A stretch of DNA of 64,000 bases from Streptomyces fulvoviolaceus (lineage in GTDB: Bacteria > Actinomycetota > Actinomycetes > Streptomycetales > Streptomycetaceae). Positions 25,592 to 33,236 of the stretch are shown in pieces. A model generated the notes under the pieces. That model had not been told where the DNA came from. It saw only the letters and a list, made by a program, of their open reading frames with translations, and made no database searches. The position numbers and the translations under genes were made by a program. Location: positions 62,001-126,000 of the forward strand of contig NZ_JOEY01000037.1 of the NCBI RefSeq assembly GCF_000718165.1, given 5' to 3'. The stretch's first letter is position 1. Every line of letters begins with the position of its first letter.

Positions 25592-27454
25592 ATGACCGAA
25601 CACCAGGCCGAAGGCGCTGCCACCCATCAACTCGACGCGTACCGCGAGCTGTTGACGAGGACAACCCCCGCGAAGGCGCGCCGCGCGATCCGGGAACTCG
25701 TCCTGATCGCCGACGACGGGGAGGCGCTGGAACTGGCCGCCCGCTTGGGCCCGGTCGCCGACTTCACCTCGGAAATCCTCTTAAGACTCTGGCCCAAGGC
25801 GGCCGACCCGGACGGCTTCTGTGCCGCACTCCTCGCCCCCGCCTTCCGGCGCGAGAACCGGACCGAGCTGAGACTGCGCGGCATGACCTCGCTGCGGGGC
25901 CTGCGGCACCTGACGATGCTGCGCCGACTCCACCTCGACCGCTGCAAAGAGGTCACGGACGTCACCGAGATCGGTGCCCTCACCGCACTCACCGACCTCG
26001 ACCTGAACGGCGGCTACGGCGTCGAGGACCTCTCGCCCCTGGCCGGCCTCCATGAGCTCACCCGGCTCAACCTGCACCGCTGCCGAACGGTGACCGACGT
26101 CAAGCCGCTGCTGACCCTCGGGCGGCTGGGTGATCTGGACCTGAGCATGACCAAGGTGCGGTCGGTCGACGGATTCGGCACCGCCTTCCCGGCTTTGGAG
26201 AACCTGACGCTCCGCGGCTGTCGTTCCTTCAAGGACGTGGCGCAGTTGTCCGGACTCAGGCGACTTCGGCGCCTGGACCTCGGCTGGACCGGCGTACGCA
26301 ATCTGGCGGGACTGCGTGACCTGCCCGCCCTCACCTCCATGGACCTCAGAAGCTGTGGCCGGCTCACCGACCTGGAGGGCATCGGCGCGCTGCCGGCCCT
26401 GACCGAGCTCGAGCTCACGGACTGCCCGCGCCTGGCGAGTCTCCGTGGCCTCGGCACCCACAGCCGTATGACGAAACTCAAGATCTTCGGCTGCTCACAG
26501 CTGGGCGATGTGTCCGGCCTGGCCACTCTCGCCGACCTGACCACCTTCGTCGTCGTGGGCAGTGAGAAGCTCACCTCGCTCAAGGGGATCGAATCGCTCC
26601 GGCGACTGGAAAGGCTCCATGTCGTCAACTGTCCGCGGCTGGAGGACTTCTCCGCCCTCGAATCACTCCCGTCCCTCGCGCGTGTCAGCCTGGAGGGCCT
26701 GGACGGGCTGCGCGATCTGACGCCGCTCGCCCGGGTCCACGGCCTGCGCTCTCTGTCCGTCCTCCGTGGCCACCGACTGGCCGACCTGCGAGGGCTCGCG
26801 ACGCACCCCGACCTGACCGAATTGACCGTCCGTGATTGCTCCCACCTGAGCACCCTCGGCGATCTCGGCGACCTGCCCGCCCTGCACACGCTCCGCGTGG
26901 AGGTCTGCGAGAGCCTCACCGACCTCGACCACACAGGGAGCCTGCCCGGCCTGCGTCAAGTGCGCGTGCTGGACTGCCACAACCTCACCGACGTCAGCGC
27001 ACTGGCCACCACCGCCGTGACCGACATCGACCTCTGCCGGGCGCGCGCACTCGGCTCGCTGAGCGCTCTGGAGGACAGCGCCACGCTGCACACGTTGAAG
27101 GTGTTCGGCTGTCCACTGATCGAGGACATACCCACCCGGCTCAGGTCGTTGGAGGTCTGGAGCATGGAGTGGACCGACGTGTCCCGGCTCTCGGGTCTCG
27201 GCTCGCTGCACACCCTGAGGCTGGCGTTGGACGAGCTGACGGACATCGGCGCCCTCGCCGCGTTGCCGGAGCTGACGGATGTCGATCTCGACTCCTGCCT
27301 CAAGCTGCGGGACTGCGCTTCCTTGCTCGATCTGCCCACCCTGAAGAGGCTCAAGATGCCGGTCCGGCTGGCCCAACGCGCCTACCACGGGGAACACGAC
27401 CCAGTGATGACGGAGCTCGCGGCACGCGGGGTGAACGTCCTCACCCGCTGGTGA
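25592..27454 (+). CDS. Stand-alone leucine-rich-repeat protein, TTA-containing
   Basis: A 620-residue protein made of about twenty leucine-rich repeats of roughly 22-24 residues, with a consensus like LtxLtxLdLxxCxxLtDlsgL (examples: LRHLTMLRRLHLDRCKEVTD, LPALTELELTDCPRLASL). A ~95-residue helical N-terminal cap precedes them. There is no signal, membrane helix, NACHT/GTPase or other effector domain, so it is probably a cytoplasmic binding scaffold. Leu64 is encoded by TTA (25781-25783), so translation may depend on bldA. ATG 25592 chosen at the start of the helical cap; the frame also has a GTG at 25559. Partner unknown. Confidence 0.85.
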   Translation: MTEHQAEGAATHQLDAYRELLTRTTPAKARRAIRELVLIADDGEALELAARLGPVADFTSEILLRLWPKAADPDGFCAALLAPAFRRENRTELRLRGMTSLRGLRHLTMLRRLHLDRCKEVTDVTEIGALTALTDLDLNGGYGVEDLSPLAGLHELTRLNLHRCRTVTDVKPLLTLGRLGDLDLSMTKVRSVDGFGTAFPALENLTLRGCRSFKDVAQLSGLRRLRRLDLGWTGVRNLAGLRDLPALTSMDLRSCGRLTDLEGIGALPALTELELTDCPRLASLRGLGTHSRMTKLKIFGCSQLGDVSGLATLADLTTFVVVGSEKLTSLKGIESLRRLERLHVVNCPRLEDFSALESLPSLARVSLEGLDGLRDLTPLARVHGLRSLSVLRGHRLADLRGLATHPDLTELTVRDCSHLSTLGDLGDLPALHTLRVEVCESLTDLDHTGSLPGLRQVRVLDCHNLTDVSALATTAVTDIDLCRARALGSLSALEDSATLHTLKVFGCPLIEDIPTRLRSLEVWSMEWTDVSRLSGLGSLHTLRLALDELTDIGALAALPELTDVDLDSCLKLRDCASLLDLPTLKRLKMPVRLAQRAYHGEHDPVMTELAARGVNVLTRW

Positions 27455-27479
27455 GTACAGGCTCCGTCACCCGTGGACG

Positions 27480-27854
27480 TCAGCAGTCCGGTACGCCCTC
27501 GATCTTCACGCCGCCCCGGATGTACAGGTTGTTGACCCAGGCGATGTCGCTGCCGGCGAACTCCTGGACCGCGGTCCACCAGTTGTTCGTGCCGACGGCG
27601 GGGTCGGTGACGGACTCGCCCTGTGTCTGGCACACGGCGTCCAGCCAGTACTTCGAGCGGACCGCCAGGACGTTGGAATTCCTGGTGGGCTGTTCGCGCA
27701 GGTTGACGTCGGTCGCCCAGATGTAGACGTCGGTGAGGGTCGGGTCGCCGCTGTTCGCGGCGGCCGGGGCTGCCTGGGCGGTCGTGGCGAGGGCACCGGC
27801 GGCGAGCGCGGCCGCGGCAAGTGCGGTGGCGGAGCGGCGTATCAGCCTGTTCAT
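27480..27854 (-). CDS. Small secreted SH3-like protein (second of a tandem pair)
   Basis: A 124-residue protein with a Sec signal (MNRLIRRSATALAAAALAAG ... AQAAPAA) and a mature domain of ~90 residues carrying the SH3b pattern: ATDVNLREQPTRNSNVLAVR, then WLDAVCQTQGESVTD, NNWWTAVQEFAGSDIAWVN. It ends in a C-terminal cysteine (EGVPDC) that can pair with the internal Cys. Bacterial SH3b domains bind cell wall or peptides. Exactly the same length as its upstream neighbour, with which it shares layout, so the two are probably paralogues. A GGGGGA ribosome site precedes the ATG. Confidence 0.8.
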   Translation of the reverse strand: MNRLIRRSATALAAAALAAGALATTAQAAPAAANSGDPTLTDVYIWATDVNLREQPTRNSNVLAVRSKYWLDAVCQTQGESVTDPAVGTNNWWTAVQEFAGSDIAWVNNLYIRGGVKIEGVPDC

Positions 27855-27883
27855 GTGTGGGTCCCCCATGAGGTCGTAGGTCT

Positions 27884-28258
27884 TCAGCAGGTCGCGGACG
27901 CGGGCAGGTCGCCGTACTCGTTGCCCTTGAGGTAGACGGCGCTGACGTAGCCCTCGACGAGCTTCACCCAGACGTTGTTGGTGTGGCCGTTGTCGGTGAT
28001 GGTCTCGCCGCGGGTCCAGCAGTAGGCGCCGCGCGGCTGGTTCGCCGCGACGCCGCCGACCCTGGCCGTCTGACTGGACGGGCCCTGGCGGACGTTGACG
28101 TTCTCGTACGGCACGACCGCGTACGGCGCCGCCAGGACGCGGTCGGCGCCCCGGTCGGTGTCGGAGGCGGCGACGGCGGTCGCGGCGGTGAGCGGGCCGA
28201 GCAGAGCCAGCGCTCCGGCGCCGACGAGTGCGGCCCTGGTGAAGGCACGAGTGGGCAT
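27884..28258 (-). CDS. Small secreted SH3-like protein (first of a tandem pair)
   Basis: A 124-residue exported protein: signal MPTRAFTRAALVGAGALALL to ATAVAA, then a mature SH3b-like domain (YENVNVRQGPSSQTARVGGV, YCWTRGETITDNGHTNNVWV, VEGYVSAVYLKGNEYGDLP) ending in a C-terminal cysteine (ASATC). NVRxGPS is the first-strand signature of SH3b/GW-type domains. It is 29 bases upstream of its paralogue on the same strand, with its own GGGGGAA ribosome site, so the two form an operon. Cell-wall or protein binding is likely; no catalytic motif. Confidence 0.82.
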   Translation of the reverse strand: MPTRAFTRAALVGAGALALLGPLTAATAVAASDTDRGADRVLAAPYAVVPYENVNVRQGPSSQTARVGGVAANQPRGAYCWTRGETITDNGHTNNVWVKLVEGYVSAVYLKGNEYGDLPASATC

Positions 28259-28396
28259 GACGTGATTCCCCCTGTACTGAAGTGGTCTGCACGGCACCTG
28301 GCCGGCACTCAGCACTCTAGGGAGAGGCGGTGTCACGGGGTCCCTGACAGATGTCAGGGAGCGGGCGAGGCCGTTCCTCCGACGTTGTGCCGCGGT

Positions 28397-29200
28397 CTAC
28401 TTGCGCAGCCAGAAGCCGGAGCGTTCCAGCCACAGGGCCAGCAGGTCCCCGTCCCCGTACACCTCGACGGACGCGTCGGCCGGGGTGCGGCGGACGTAGA
28501 GGAGCAGGACCAGGTCGGTGAGCGGGGCGCGCACCGCCACCGCGGCCTTCTCGTGGGCGTGGCTCCAGGTGATCGGCTCGCCGGTGAGGTCCACCAGCCA
28601 CTCGGCATGGTCCGCGTCGGTGGCGTGCAGGTGCAGCGTGCGGCCCGGGCCGGTGAGCGGTGGGGCGTCCGGCCCGGCGGCCTCCAGGACCCGGGGCAGC
28701 GAGCCGAAGCCCATCCACTCGTCCAGGGCGTCCCGGGCCAGGTCCTCGCGTACGGCGAACGGGGCGCCGGTGGCGAAGGCCGCGTCGGCGGCGTGCAGCG
28801 TCGTCTCGTGGGTCATCCGCCGGGCCCAGAAGCGTGCGGTGCCGCCCGGTGCGACCGTCCACAGCGGAGCGTCGGGGCCGGCCTCGCGCAGGGCGCCGGT
28901 CAGCTCCGCGGCGCCCTCGGCGAGCCAGGCGTCCAGGGCGGCGGGGGTCTCGGGGCCGGGCGAGAAGACGTCGTCGACCAGGTCGTGGGGGACCGGCCCG
29001 GTGGCCCGGGTGCGGACGATCCGCGCCGCCCAGCGATGGGTGCCGCCGACGTGCCGGGCGAGTTGGGTGAGGGTCCAGCCGGGGCAGGTGGGGACGGGGG
29101 TGCCTGCCGGGCCCGCCGCGGCGGATCGCACGGCTGCGCGCAACTCGTCGGCCCGGGAGCTGATTTCGGTGCAGTAGGCGTCGTGGCTCACGTCGTTCAC
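28397..29200 (-). CDS. Maleylpyruvate isomerase/TIGR03083-type mycothiol-dependent family protein
   Basis: A 267-residue DinB-like four-helix protein of the actinobacterial TIGR03083 family: VPTCPGWTLTQLARHVGGTH (residues ~36-55), RRMTHETTLHAADA (the metal-binding MxHExxxHxxD pattern, His and His/Asp ligands) and a C-terminal domain with ITWSHAHEKAAVAVRAP. Members use mycothiol or act as metal-dependent isomerases/hydrolases. The GTG at 29200 overlaps the stop of the FHA gene (GTGA), indicating translational coupling, so its job is probably tied to the FHA protein and FAD monooxygenase. Confidence 0.85.
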   Translation of the reverse strand: MNDVSHDAYCTEISSRADELRAAVRSAAAGPAGTPVPTCPGWTLTQLARHVGGTHRWAARIVRTRATGPVPHDLVDDVFSPGPETPAALDAWLAEGAAELTGALREAGPDAPLWTVAPGGTARFWARRMTHETTLHAADAAFATGAPFAVREDLARDALDEWMGFGSLPRVLEAAGPDAPPLTGPGRTLHLHATDADHAEWLVDLTGEPITWSHAHEKAAVAVRAPLTDLVLLLYVRRTPADASVEVYGDGDLLALWLERSGFWLRK

Positions 29201-30003
29201 CGGGACACCGTAGACCCGGCCGCCGACCGTGACGGGCGCGCGGTGCGCGAGGGCAGGAGGGCCAGGTGTTCCTCGCGTACGAGATCGAACCGCAGGGCGA
29301 TCGTGACCAGGTCCTCGCGCTTGGCACCCACCCGTGCGCCCTCCGTCCCGTCCTCGTCTGTGGTGCGCAGCCGGAGCTTCGTGGTCGTCAGGTAGTCGAT
29401 GTGGTAGTTCACCGCGGAGCGGGTCAGGTCGCGGCACGACTCCAGAGGACGCAGACGCTCGACGATCTCCCCGGCGCCGGGAAGGGCCACGCCGGAGGAG
29501 GTGCGGAGCCTCGGCTCGCACAGGGCGACCAGGACCAGGAAGTACTTGGACGTCACATCGAGCGAGAAGGGGCTGACCGTCCGCTCCCCGTGGTCGGGAC
29601 CCGCGCCGCCCTGCGCGTAGGCGTGCTGCGGCGCGAAGACCTTGAAACCCACGGTGCCGTCCAGAGCGGGAAGCACGACCCTGGAGAACTCGAACGGAAT
29701 GGGTGCGCCCAGACGTCCCGGGGCGACCTTGACGTGTTCGCCCGCTCCTTCGAGGTTCTCCACGACATAGGTCGAGGTCACGCTGAAGTTCGACAGCCGC
29801 CAGAAGTCCCCGGCCGCCTCGATGCGTCCGGCGTGCCGTGACACGCCTGGATCGGGCAGCGTGATGGGCAGCGCACTGCCCGGTGTTCCCCGGCCGAAGT
29901 CCCTGGTCTCACCAGGCCCCATGTGAAGGAGCCGGGGCTTGCGGTGACTTGCGCCGAGACGCGAGCTCGCATCGTCGGGCAACTGCACGATCACCGTGTC
30001 CAT
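29197..30003 (-). CDS. FHA-domain protein with C-terminal winged-helix-like region
   Basis: A 268-residue protein with an N-terminal FHA-like domain: DFGRGTPGSALPITLPDPGV, SRHAGRIEAAGDFWRLSNFS and STYVVENLEGAGEHVKVAPG give the GR, SRxH-like and N(S) signature of phosphothreonine-binding FHA folds, with SRHA in place of SRxHA. The C-terminal half (TSKYFLVLVALCEPRLRTSS, DLTRSAVNYHIDYLTTTKLR) looks like a winged helix. So it may couple a Ser/Thr-kinase signal to DNA binding. It starts 8 bases after the FAD monooxygenase and overlaps the next gene, i.e. the middle of a three-gene operon. Start ATG has GAAGGCGG upstream. Confidence 0.75.
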   Translation of the reverse strand: MDTVIVQLPDDASSRLGASHRKPRLLHMGPGETRDFGRGTPGSALPITLPDPGVSRHAGRIEAAGDFWRLSNFSVTSTYVVENLEGAGEHVKVAPGRLGAPIPFEFSRVVLPALDGTVGFKVFAPQHAYAQGGAGPDHGERTVSPFSLDVTSKYFLVLVALCEPRLRTSSGVALPGAGEIVERLRPLESCRDLTRSAVNYHIDYLTTTKLRLRTTDEDGTEGARVGAKREDLVTIALRFDLVREEHLALLPSRTARPSRSAAGSTVSR

Positions 30004-30011
30004 GACCGCCT

Positions 30012-31190
30012 TCACGATCCCGTCTGCTCGTCGAGGACGTCGACCGTCCACGCGGTCGCGAAAGGAGGGAACCTGTTCTTGTCGGCGTGTGCCGCCATGC
30101 GGGCGTTCCGCGCCCGGGCCTCGGGCCCGTCCGGCAGGTGGTTCACCTCGCCCTGCCGGGTGGAACCGGCCTGCACGCTCGTGGCGGTCGAGAGCCGTCG
30201 GCGCGCGTACCGGTCGAGCGCGTCCGGTACCCCGGCCGACGTCGCCCCGGCGAGGACGTCGCCGAGCACGGCCGCGTCCATGATCGCCTGCGCCGCACCC
30301 TGGGCCAGGAACGGCACCATCGCATGGGCACTGTCGCCCAGCAGCGTCACCCGGCCGACGTTCCACCGCGCGAGCGGGGCTCGGGTGTACATGCCGTAGC
30401 GGAGCATCTGTCCTGCTCGTTCGAGGACCTTGAGCACCCGGGAGTCCCACCCGTCGAACTCGCGCAGTTGCTCTCCCGGTTCCGCCAGAGCGGTCCAGGA
30501 CTCCTGTGCCGCCTCCGCCTCGACCACGCCCACGACGTTGAGCAGTTCCCGACGCCGCACCCAGTAGTGCACGAAGTGCCGGCCAGGTCCGAGCCAGAGG
30601 GCCACATCCGGCAGGTCCAGGTCGGCCACCTCGTCGGCCGGGAGCAGCGCCCGGTAGGCCGCGGTTCTCGAGAAGACCGCCTCGTCCGCACCGAAGAGCC
30701 ACTGGCGGGCCGCGGACCGAATCCCGTCGGCGGCGACGACCAGCTCCGCACTCAGGCGTTCGCCGCTCGCCGTCGTCACGGACGCGGTCTCCTCGTCCTG
30801 GTCGATGCCCACGACAACGGTGTCGAGGCGCACCGACTCGGGCGGTACCGCAGCGGTCAGGACCTGACGCAGATCGGCCCGGTGGAGCAGCAGATAGGGC
30901 GCCCCGAACTCCTCCTCGACCTCGCGGCCCATGGCGTAGCGGCAGATCTCGCTCCCGTCGGACCAGGTGCGGAAGCTCAGATGGTCGGGGCGGGCGGCCT
31001 GCGCGGCGACCGCGTCCAGCAGGTCGAGTCGGCGCAGCACGCGTGTCGCGTTGGGCGCGAGCTGGATCCCGGCACCGACCTCGGTGAACCGTGGCGTCTG
31101 CTCGAGGAGCGTGACCTCATGGCCGGCGCGGCGCAGGCTCAGTGCTGCGGCCAGTCCTCCGATGCCCGCTCCCACGACGATCGCTCTCAT
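30012..31190 (-). CDS. FAD-dependent monooxygenase (salicylate-hydroxylase-like)
   Basis: A 392-residue class A flavin monooxygenase: MRAIVVGAGIGGLAAALSLR (FAD Rossmann GxGxxG at 7-12), VVAADGIRSAARQWLFG (DG motif) and VTLLGDSAHAMVPFLAQGAA (GD motif). It resembles 3-hydroxybenzoate/salicylate hydroxylases and zeaxanthin-epoxidase-like enzymes, which hydroxylate aromatic rings with NAD(P)H and O2. First gene of the operon with the FHA protein (8-base gap) and the mycothiol-type enzyme; in gentisate-type pathways a salicylate hydroxylase and a mycothiol maleylpyruvate isomerase do work together, but no ring-cleavage dioxygenase is nearby. Confidence 0.88.
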   Translation of the reverse strand: MRAIVVGAGIGGLAAALSLRRAGHEVTLLEQTPRFTEVGAGIQLAPNATRVLRRLDLLDAVAAQAARPDHLSFRTWSDGSEICRYAMGREVEEEFGAPYLLLHRADLRQVLTAAVPPESVRLDTVVVGIDQDEETASVTTASGERLSAELVVAADGIRSAARQWLFGADEAVFSRTAAYRALLPADEVADLDLPDVALWLGPGRHFVHYWVRRRELLNVVGVVEAEAAQESWTALAEPGEQLREFDGWDSRVLKVLERAGQMLRYGMYTRAPLARWNVGRVTLLGDSAHAMVPFLAQGAAQAIMDAAVLGDVLAGATSAGVPDALDRYARRRLSTATSVQAGSTRQGEVNHLPDGPEARARNARMAAHADKNRFPPFATAWTVDVLDEQTGS

Positions 31191-31285
31191 GGCAAGACCT
31201 CACTTCGACGGAGTCGCGCGCCCAAGTACCCGACCATCGGCCCGGGCAGGGTATCCAACGGAACTCCGGTGCCGTACGAGGCGTT

Positions 31286-31939
31286 TCAGCCGGGCAGGGA
31301 CGCGATCTCACGTCGGCAGTACAGGAAGAGGTGGGGCTCGGCGAAGCCGTCCGGATGGTCCGGCCTGAAGACCACGCTCTGTTCGGACACGACCTCGAGA
31401 CCCGCCCCGTTCGCGACGGCCACGAGATCCTCGGCCGCGAAGCTGGTCGCCCGCACGGGCTGCCCCATGAAGACGGCCTCGAAGTCCTCCACGTCGAGGG
31501 GCACGGTGGCGAACACCAGGCTCCCTCCCGGCCGCAGGGCCCGCGCCAGCCGCCGCAGCAGCCCCGACTGGTCCGCGCGGGACATCTGCAGGAAGGAGAA
31601 GTACGCGCAGACGGTGTCGAACGAGCCTTCCTCCAGTGGTACTTCACGGATGTCGGCACAGCGGAAGGTGGCGTCGGGCACCTGCCGGGTGGCGAGTTCC
31701 ACCATGACGGGGGAGACGTCGACCCCCAGCACCTCATGGCCCGCCGCGGTGAGCGTCGAGGCCGTGGGCCGGCCCGTTCCGCTGCCGACGTCCAGGATCC
31801 GGCTGCCGGGCGCGAGCCGTCCGAGGAGCCAGTCCAGCGACGCCCGGTGCGCCTCGGAGCGGGCGAACGCCTTCTCGTAGGTGAGCCCCAGCGCGTCGAA
31901 CACCGCTGCCGCCCGCTGCCCGTGATCTCCCTCGGCCAC
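31286..31939 (-). CDS. Class I SAM-dependent methyltransferase
   Basis: A 217-residue methyltransferase with the SAM-binding motif GSRILDVGSGTGRPTAST near residue 45, VLGVDVSPVMVELA as motif post I (Asp binding ribose), FDTVCAYFSFLQMSR (motif II region) and LARALRPGGSLVFATVP (motif III). It has an N-terminal helical lid (LGLTYEKAFARSEAHRASL) as in ubiquinone/menaquinone-type and small-molecule methyltransferases. GTG 31939 has GGGGGAGG upstream. Substrate unknown. Upstream of the FAD monooxygenase operon with a 95-base gap, so co-transcription is possible. Confidence 0.87.
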   Translation of the reverse strand: MAEGDHGQRAAAVFDALGLTYEKAFARSEAHRASLDWLLGRLAPGSRILDVGSGTGRPTASTLTAAGHEVLGVDVSPVMVELATRQVPDATFRCADIREVPLEEGSFDTVCAYFSFLQMSRADQSGLLRRLARALRPGGSLVFATVPLDVEDFEAVFMGQPVRATSFAAEDLVAVANGAGLEVVSEQSVVFRPDHPDGFAEPHLFLYCRREIASLPG

Positions 31940-32066
31940 GACGCGCCTCCCCCTGTGGTGGTGTGGTGCCCGGCATCGTCGCATCCCGGTGCGCGGCCCA
32001 CAACGGCGTATGCCCGACGGCGGCGTCGCTTGCGGGTGAAAGCCGAGGCAGGGCAGGGTTCGGCAG

Positions 32067-32519
32067 GTGGCCACTTTGCTGATCGTGCATCACACGCCCT
32101 CGCCCAACTGCCAGGCGATGTTCGAAGCCGTCGTCTCCGGTGCGACGGCGCCGGAGATCGAGGACGTCCGGGTCGTACGGCGGGCGGCCTTGTCCGCGAC
32201 GGCGTCGGACGTGCTCGCCGCGGACGGATTCCTGCTGGGCACTCCGGCGAACCTCGGCTACATGTCCGGTGCCCTCAAGCACTTCTTCGACCAGGTCTAC
32301 TACCCCTGCCTCGACGCGACACGCGGCCGCCCGTTCGGCTTCTACGTGCACGGCGGCAACGACGTGACGGGCGCCGTGCGCGGCATCGAGTCGATCACCA
32401 CGGGCCTCGGCTGGCGCCGTACGGCCGAGCCGGTGACCGTCACCGGCGAGCCCGGCAAGGCCGACATCGAGGCGTGCTGGGAGCTGGGCGCGACGGTCGC
32501 GGCAGGGCTGACGGACTGA
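32067..32519 (+). CDS. Flavodoxin-like NAD(P)H-dependent reductase
   Basis: A 150-residue flavodoxin fold: LLIVHHTPSPNCQAMFEAVV (phosphate-binding loop TPSPN), AADGFLLGTPANLGYMSGAL (FMN loop) and HFFDQVYYPC, then GFYVHGGNDVTGAVRGIE. Such proteins bind FMN and serve as reductases or electron carriers. GTG 32067 start, no clear ribosome site. It is convergent with the response regulator and divergent from the methyltransferase. Confidence 0.83.
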   Translation: MATLLIVHHTPSPNCQAMFEAVVSGATAPEIEDVRVVRRAALSATASDVLAADGFLLGTPANLGYMSGALKHFFDQVYYPCLDATRGRPFGFYVHGGNDVTGAVRGIESITTGLGWRRTAEPVTVTGEPGKADIEACWELGATVAAGLTD

Positions 32520-32546
32520 CGCCTCACCTGACGTCCCACCGCAGCC

Positions 32547-33236
32547 TCAGCCGGCCTCCGTCGGCCCTCCCGGGGTGATCAGCCCGGTCTCGTAGGCGAG
32601 AACGACCGCCTGGACGCGGTCGCGGAGCTCCAGCTTCGACAGAATGCGGCCGATGTGCGTCTTGACCGTGGTCGGGCTGAGGAACAAACGGTCCGCGAGT
32701 TCGGCGTTGCTCAGTCCCGTCGCGAGCAGCCGGAGCACTTCGAGTTCGCGCGGGGTCAGCCCGGACAGATCGCGGGGCAGGGCGGCCGTCCGTGCCTCCT
32801 CGCGGTGGGCGAAGCGCTCAATGAGCCGGCGGGTGATCGTGGGCGCGAGCAGGGCGTCCCCGGACTGCACCAGCCGTACGGCGGCCACCAGATGCTCGGG
32901 GGTGACGTCCTTGAGCAGGAAGCCGCTGGCTCCGGCGGTGAGCGCGGCGTAGACGTAGTGGTCGAGGTCGTACGTGGTGAGGATGATGACGCGGGTGCCG
33001 TCCGCCCGGTCGTCGGCGAGGATCCGTCTGGTGGCCTCGATGCCGTCCATCGTCGGCATCCGGATGTCCATGAGGACGACGTCGGGCCGGGTGCGCCGCA
33101 CCGCGGCGACCGCCTCGGCCCCGTCGGCGGCCTCGGCCGTCACCTCGATGCCGTCCGCGGCGAGGATCATCGAGAACCCGGTCCGTACGAGGGCCTGGTC
33201 GTCGGCGATGACGGCGCGCAGCGCGTCCCGGTTCAC
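32547..33236 (-). CDS. LuxR/NarL-family response regulator
   Basis: A 229-residue response regulator: receiver domain with Asp57 in VVLMDIRMPTMDG, conserved ADDQ near residue 11, Thr in ILTTYD and Lys in FLLKDVTPEHL; the C-terminal NarL-type HTH reads LTPRELEVLRLLATGLSNAE then LSPTTVKTHIGRIL. It is phosphorylated by the upstream-encoded kinase, whose stop codon overlaps its GTG start (GTGA), so translation is coupled. The pair is divergent from an ABC exporter, the usual target of such systems. Confidence 0.93.
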   Translation of the reverse strand: MNRDALRAVIADDQALVRTGFSMILAADGIEVTAEAADGAEAVAAVRRTRPDVVLMDIRMPTMDGIEATRRILADDRADGTRVIILTTYDLDHYVYAALTAGASGFLLKDVTPEHLVAAVRLVQSGDALLAPTITRRLIERFAHREEARTAALPRDLSGLTPRELEVLRLLATGLSNAELADRLFLSPTTVKTHIGRILSKLELRDRVQAVVLAYETGLITPGGPTEAG

